Translations under genes and position numbers: made by a program | Notes under the pieces: generated by a model | The model's input: only the letters and a program-made list of their open reading frames with translations | Told to the model about the DNA's origin: nothing | The model's database searches: none | Assembly (NCBI GenBank): GCA_937907585.1 | Contig: CALCVH010000012.1 | Location: 1 to 6,407, forward strand | Source of the DNA: an uncultured Bacillota bacterium | GTDB lineage: Bacteria > Bacillota_I > Bacilli_A > Izemoplasmatales > UBA1188 | Reading direction: 5' to 3' | DNA: 6,407 nucleotides | Part shown: positions 4,414 to 6,407 of the stretch, piece after piece | Layout: every line of letters begins with the position of its first letter | Numbering within the stretch: position 1 is the stretch's first letter

Positions 4414-4965
4414 CTATTCAGTTATTGCTAAAAAATCAACTTGACCATTATTATATAAAGTAGACCAATTTGTTGCTACCTTGTAATTTTCGATTAAATT
4501 ACTTGGCACTTTTACTATTACTTTAGTTATACCATTAAAAGAAGTTGTATCTACTGTACACACTTGATTAGTACCTATTGTCATTTCTTCTAATCCACTG
4601 TCTTTAAAAGCGTTTTGTGATATTACTACAATAACATTAAAAACTACTTTTTTTAATGAAGAACACCCTTGAAATGCTCGTTGTCCAATATAAGTAATGT
4701 TTGAAATATCTACACTTGTTAGTGATGAACAATGTCTAAAACAAGATGATGACACTTGATTAATATTAGGTATTGAAACATATTTTAAGTTTGAACAATA
4801 ACCAAAAACATATGTAGCATCTTGAGGCATATTATTTACTTTATTATTCGTATAACTTGTAATATTAGTATAGGCAAATTGATAATTTTTAAGATACTCA
4901 TATGTAGATACTACATCTACACCACCACTACTTACATTAACAACCGCATTTGTTTTACCTATCAT
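4414..4965 (-). CDS. BspA-like leucine-rich-repeat protein, probable fibre tip or receptor-binding protein
   Basis: The protein has 183 residues. Its ATG overlaps the upstream TAA by one base (TAATG), with AAGGAGG 6 bases before it inside the upstream coding sequence. Residues 1-50 form an N-terminal region (IGKTNAVVNVSSGG...) that may attach to the fibre. Residues 57-145 hold about four LRR_5 (BspA-type) repeats of 22-23 residues: CSNLKYVSIPNINQVSSSCF, CSSLTSVDISNITYIGQRAF, CSSLKKVVFNVIVVISQNAF, and SGLEEMTIG with TSFNG. The C-terminus (VPSNLIENYKVATNWSTLYN) is the cap usual in BspA-family proteins. In bacteria and protists this repeat is found on adhesive surface proteins. There is no signal peptide, as expected for a phage structural protein exported by lysis. 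Coupling to the fibre-like gene supports a tip, adhesin or side-fibre role. Confidence 0.92.
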   Translation of the reverse strand: MIGKTNAVVNVSSGGVDVVSTYEYLKNYQFAYTNITSYTNNKVNNMPQDATYVFGYCSNLKYVSIPNINQVSSSCFRHCSSLTSVDISNITYIGQRAFQGCSSLKKVVFNVIVVISQNAFKDSGLEEMTIGTNQVCTVDTTSFNGITKVIVKVPSNLIENYKVATNWSTLYNNGQVDFLAITE

Positions 4966-6407
4966 TATAATACCTCCTTAATCAATGGGATTCCTATAGC
5001 TGAACTAGGAACTTCTTTAGCATATATTTCAACTAACAATTCAGTTCCACTGTTTTGAAGAATAGCATTACAAACAGGAGCATAATTGCCACTGATTGCT
5101 TCAGCAACATCAAATACAACTTCCAAAACAGGCACACTTTCATTCCAACTGCTGTCAAGCACTATAGCCGCTTTATAAGGATATGCAGCGTATGTATTAT
5201 CGCTAACCCAATCGCTAACCTGAACAATTTTAGACCACGTATATCCTCTTGCCAAACTTGTGCCATTTATATAACGTATATTATGCAAAGAATCTAACCC
5301 TAAATCATTTTGTTTTATCGAATCGTTTTCTATAGCGCTCATTCTACTTTCTAACATTTCAGGATCAAAACCCCAAGTTGTAAGTCCTATATACCAATTA
5401 TCGTTAGTGTCTTGAACAAATAAAACACTATTTGTATTTAAACTTATATATGCAACACTATTTGAATATATAATTATATGCTTATAATTGGCATCTTGAT
5501 ATTTATCATAAGATATACTGTTTAACAAAGTATCAGTCGTTATATCACCATCAGTAAATGCACTAGCCAATGCTCCAGGAACAAATAAAGACCTTTTACC
5601 TTCTAAAACTATATTTTCTAATTCGCTTGATAAATTAACAAGTTTAGTTCCAAAAAGATTGTTTGTTGTATTGTTAGATACAATTTCAACATCGGTAGTT
5701 TTTATTTTGTAAGGATCAAATTCGCTAGATGATGAACCGCCACCACCGAATGAATAATCACTATACTCTATTTGATAAACAGTATCAGCTACTATAGATA
5801 ATTTGGTGTCCGCTCTTGTAGGTTCAATAGTTCCACCTGATGATACCACAATTTCACTAAAATAACCCCTATCATCAATAGTAGGTGTATCATAAGTATC
5901 TTTATATTGATAAGCAACATCAATGTTAAATGGTGTGAATCTTGATAATAGTTGCATAAAATTCTTATATAGTTGTATTGTTTGGCTATCATTTGTTCCA
6001 CTACCCAACGATGTATTTAATGCAGTAAAAAATTCATCTAGTGTAGTGAAATTACTTTGCAATAAACTATTAGCAATTTCTAATATATTTGAATAATAAG
6101 TGTCAGGGATTATATATGTATAGTAATCATTTAAAGTGGCACTAACACCCTCTTGCTCAAATGTATGTGATGTATGAAGTTTAATCTTCTTGAATGACTG
6201 TGAAGCACTAGCACCACCGCTTTCACCTATTGATGATGTAAATTCACTAACACTTACAGTTGTATTACTTGTAGCGTATGGAACAGTTCTATCCGTATTT
6301 GATATTCCAATATCATACGATACACCTTTAAATTCTAAATCATATAAAAATTCAATGCCATTTTGAGTAATAGAAGTAGCAGCTACAAATATTTGATAAT
6401 CGGTCAT
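4965..6407 (-). CDS. Tail-fibre/baseplate-like protein, possibly 5'-truncated by the window edge
   Basis: The frame gives 480 residues, with an ATG exactly at the window edge (6405-6407). No upstream sequence is visible, so this may be the true start or an internal Met. The protein is rich in Ser, Thr, Asn, Tyr and Asp and beta-prone, like fibre proteins. Residues 1-220 contain a Ser/Gly-rich stretch (52-70) and a helical patch (103-160). A GGGGSSSS linker (221-228) separates the second half. Residues 345-375 look like a short coiled coil (PEMLESRMSAIEND). The C-terminal domain (about 398-480) contains YPYKAAIVLDSSW, then VLEVVFDVAEAISGNYAPVC, and ends VEIYAKEVPSSAIGIPLI. I recall the same ending (YPY-xAA...SGN-xAP...IYA-xxxP...IPTI) on unrelated fibre proteins of gut phages, so it may be a swappable knob. 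The stop overlaps the LRR gene start (TAATG). Confidence 0.85.
   Translation of the reverse strand: MTDYQIFVAATSITQNGIEFLYDLEFKGVSYDIGISNTDRTVPYATSNTTVSVSEFTSSIGESGGASASQSFKKIKLHTSHTFEQEGVSATLNDYYTYIIPDTYYSNILEIANSLLQSNFTTLDEFFTALNTSLGSGTNDSQTIQLYKNFMQLLSRFTPFNIDVAYQYKDTYDTPTIDDRGYFSEIVVSSGGTIEPTRADTKLSIVADTVYQIEYSDYSFGGGGSSSSEFDPYKIKTTDVEIVSNNTTNNLFGTKLVNLSSELENIVLEGKRSLFVPGALASAFTDGDITTDTLLNSISYDKYQDANYKHIIIYSNSVAYISLNTNSVLFVQDTNDNWYIGLTTWGFDPEMLESRMSAIENDSIKQNDLGLDSLHNIRYINGTSLARGYTWSKIVQVSDWVSDNTYAAYPYKAAIVLDSSWNESVPVLEVVFDVAEAISGNYAPVCNAILQNSGTELLVEIYAKEVPSSAIGIPLIKEVL

Noticed and set aside
4822..5297. Two plus-strand open frames over the LRR and fibre-like genes
   Set aside because: They are antisense to well-supported minus-strand genes, lack ribosome binding sites, and the products look compositionally random.
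5792..6001. Minus-strand open frame of 69 codons inside the fibre-like gene
   Set aside because: It lies in another frame of a long supported gene, has no ribosome binding site and no recognisable protein features.
4414..6407. Diversity-generating retroelement target in the LRR or fibre gene
   Set aside because: No template repeat, reverse transcriptase or adenine-biased variable segment can be seen in the window.

Overview
This window looks like part of a tailed-bacteriophage or prophage genome from a low-GC Gram-positive (Firmicutes/Bacillota-type) gut bacterium. The evidence is an A+T-rich composition (roughly two-thirds by eye), eleven tightly packed genes all on the minus strand, strong AGGAGG-type ribosome binding sites, stop/start overlaps, and several small proteins of a kind I recall from gut Firmicutes phages. 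No terminase, portal or capsid gene is visible. The phage assignment therefore rests on architecture, fibre-like proteins and recalled family resemblance, without a diagnostic marker. The host is inference.

Read in the direction of transcription (high to low coordinates), the window opens with a fibre/adhesin unit. This is a 480-residue tail-fibre-like protein (4965-6407), a BspA-like leucine-rich-repeat protein coupled to it by TAATG (4414-4965), and a 59-residue acidic protein (4223-4402) whose ribosome binding site begins inside the preceding stop codon. Next is a separately controlled gene (3683-4162) with a near-consensus promoter and a strong terminator. It encodes a 159-residue protein with a possible C-terminal helix-turn-helix.

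Immediately after that terminator is a tandem 11-bp repeat containing an extended -10 promoter, which probably starts the next unit. That unit holds a Q/Y/P-rich protein (3137-3562), a small NP-rich protein (2868-3128), a Gly-rich membrane protein with Cys clusters (2127-2795), a jelly-roll-like protein (1578-2018), an Arg/Tyr/Asp-rich protein (1047-1574) and a Cys-His protease-like protein (685-1047). Two intercistronic hairpins, at 2834-2862 and 2045-2070, may tune output along the unit. A rho-independent terminator at 655-686 ends it.

The last gene (1-538, running off the left edge) has its own promoter overlapped by an 11-bp inverted repeat. It encodes an exported or membrane protein with a coiled coil. 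Taken together, the window reads as the distal end of a structural (tail-fibre) region followed by a block of conserved but poorly understood accessory virion or host-takeover genes. There is no CRISPR array, tRNA, rRNA, transposase, integrase or reverse transcriptase here. No stretch longer than about 150 bases lacks a gene.
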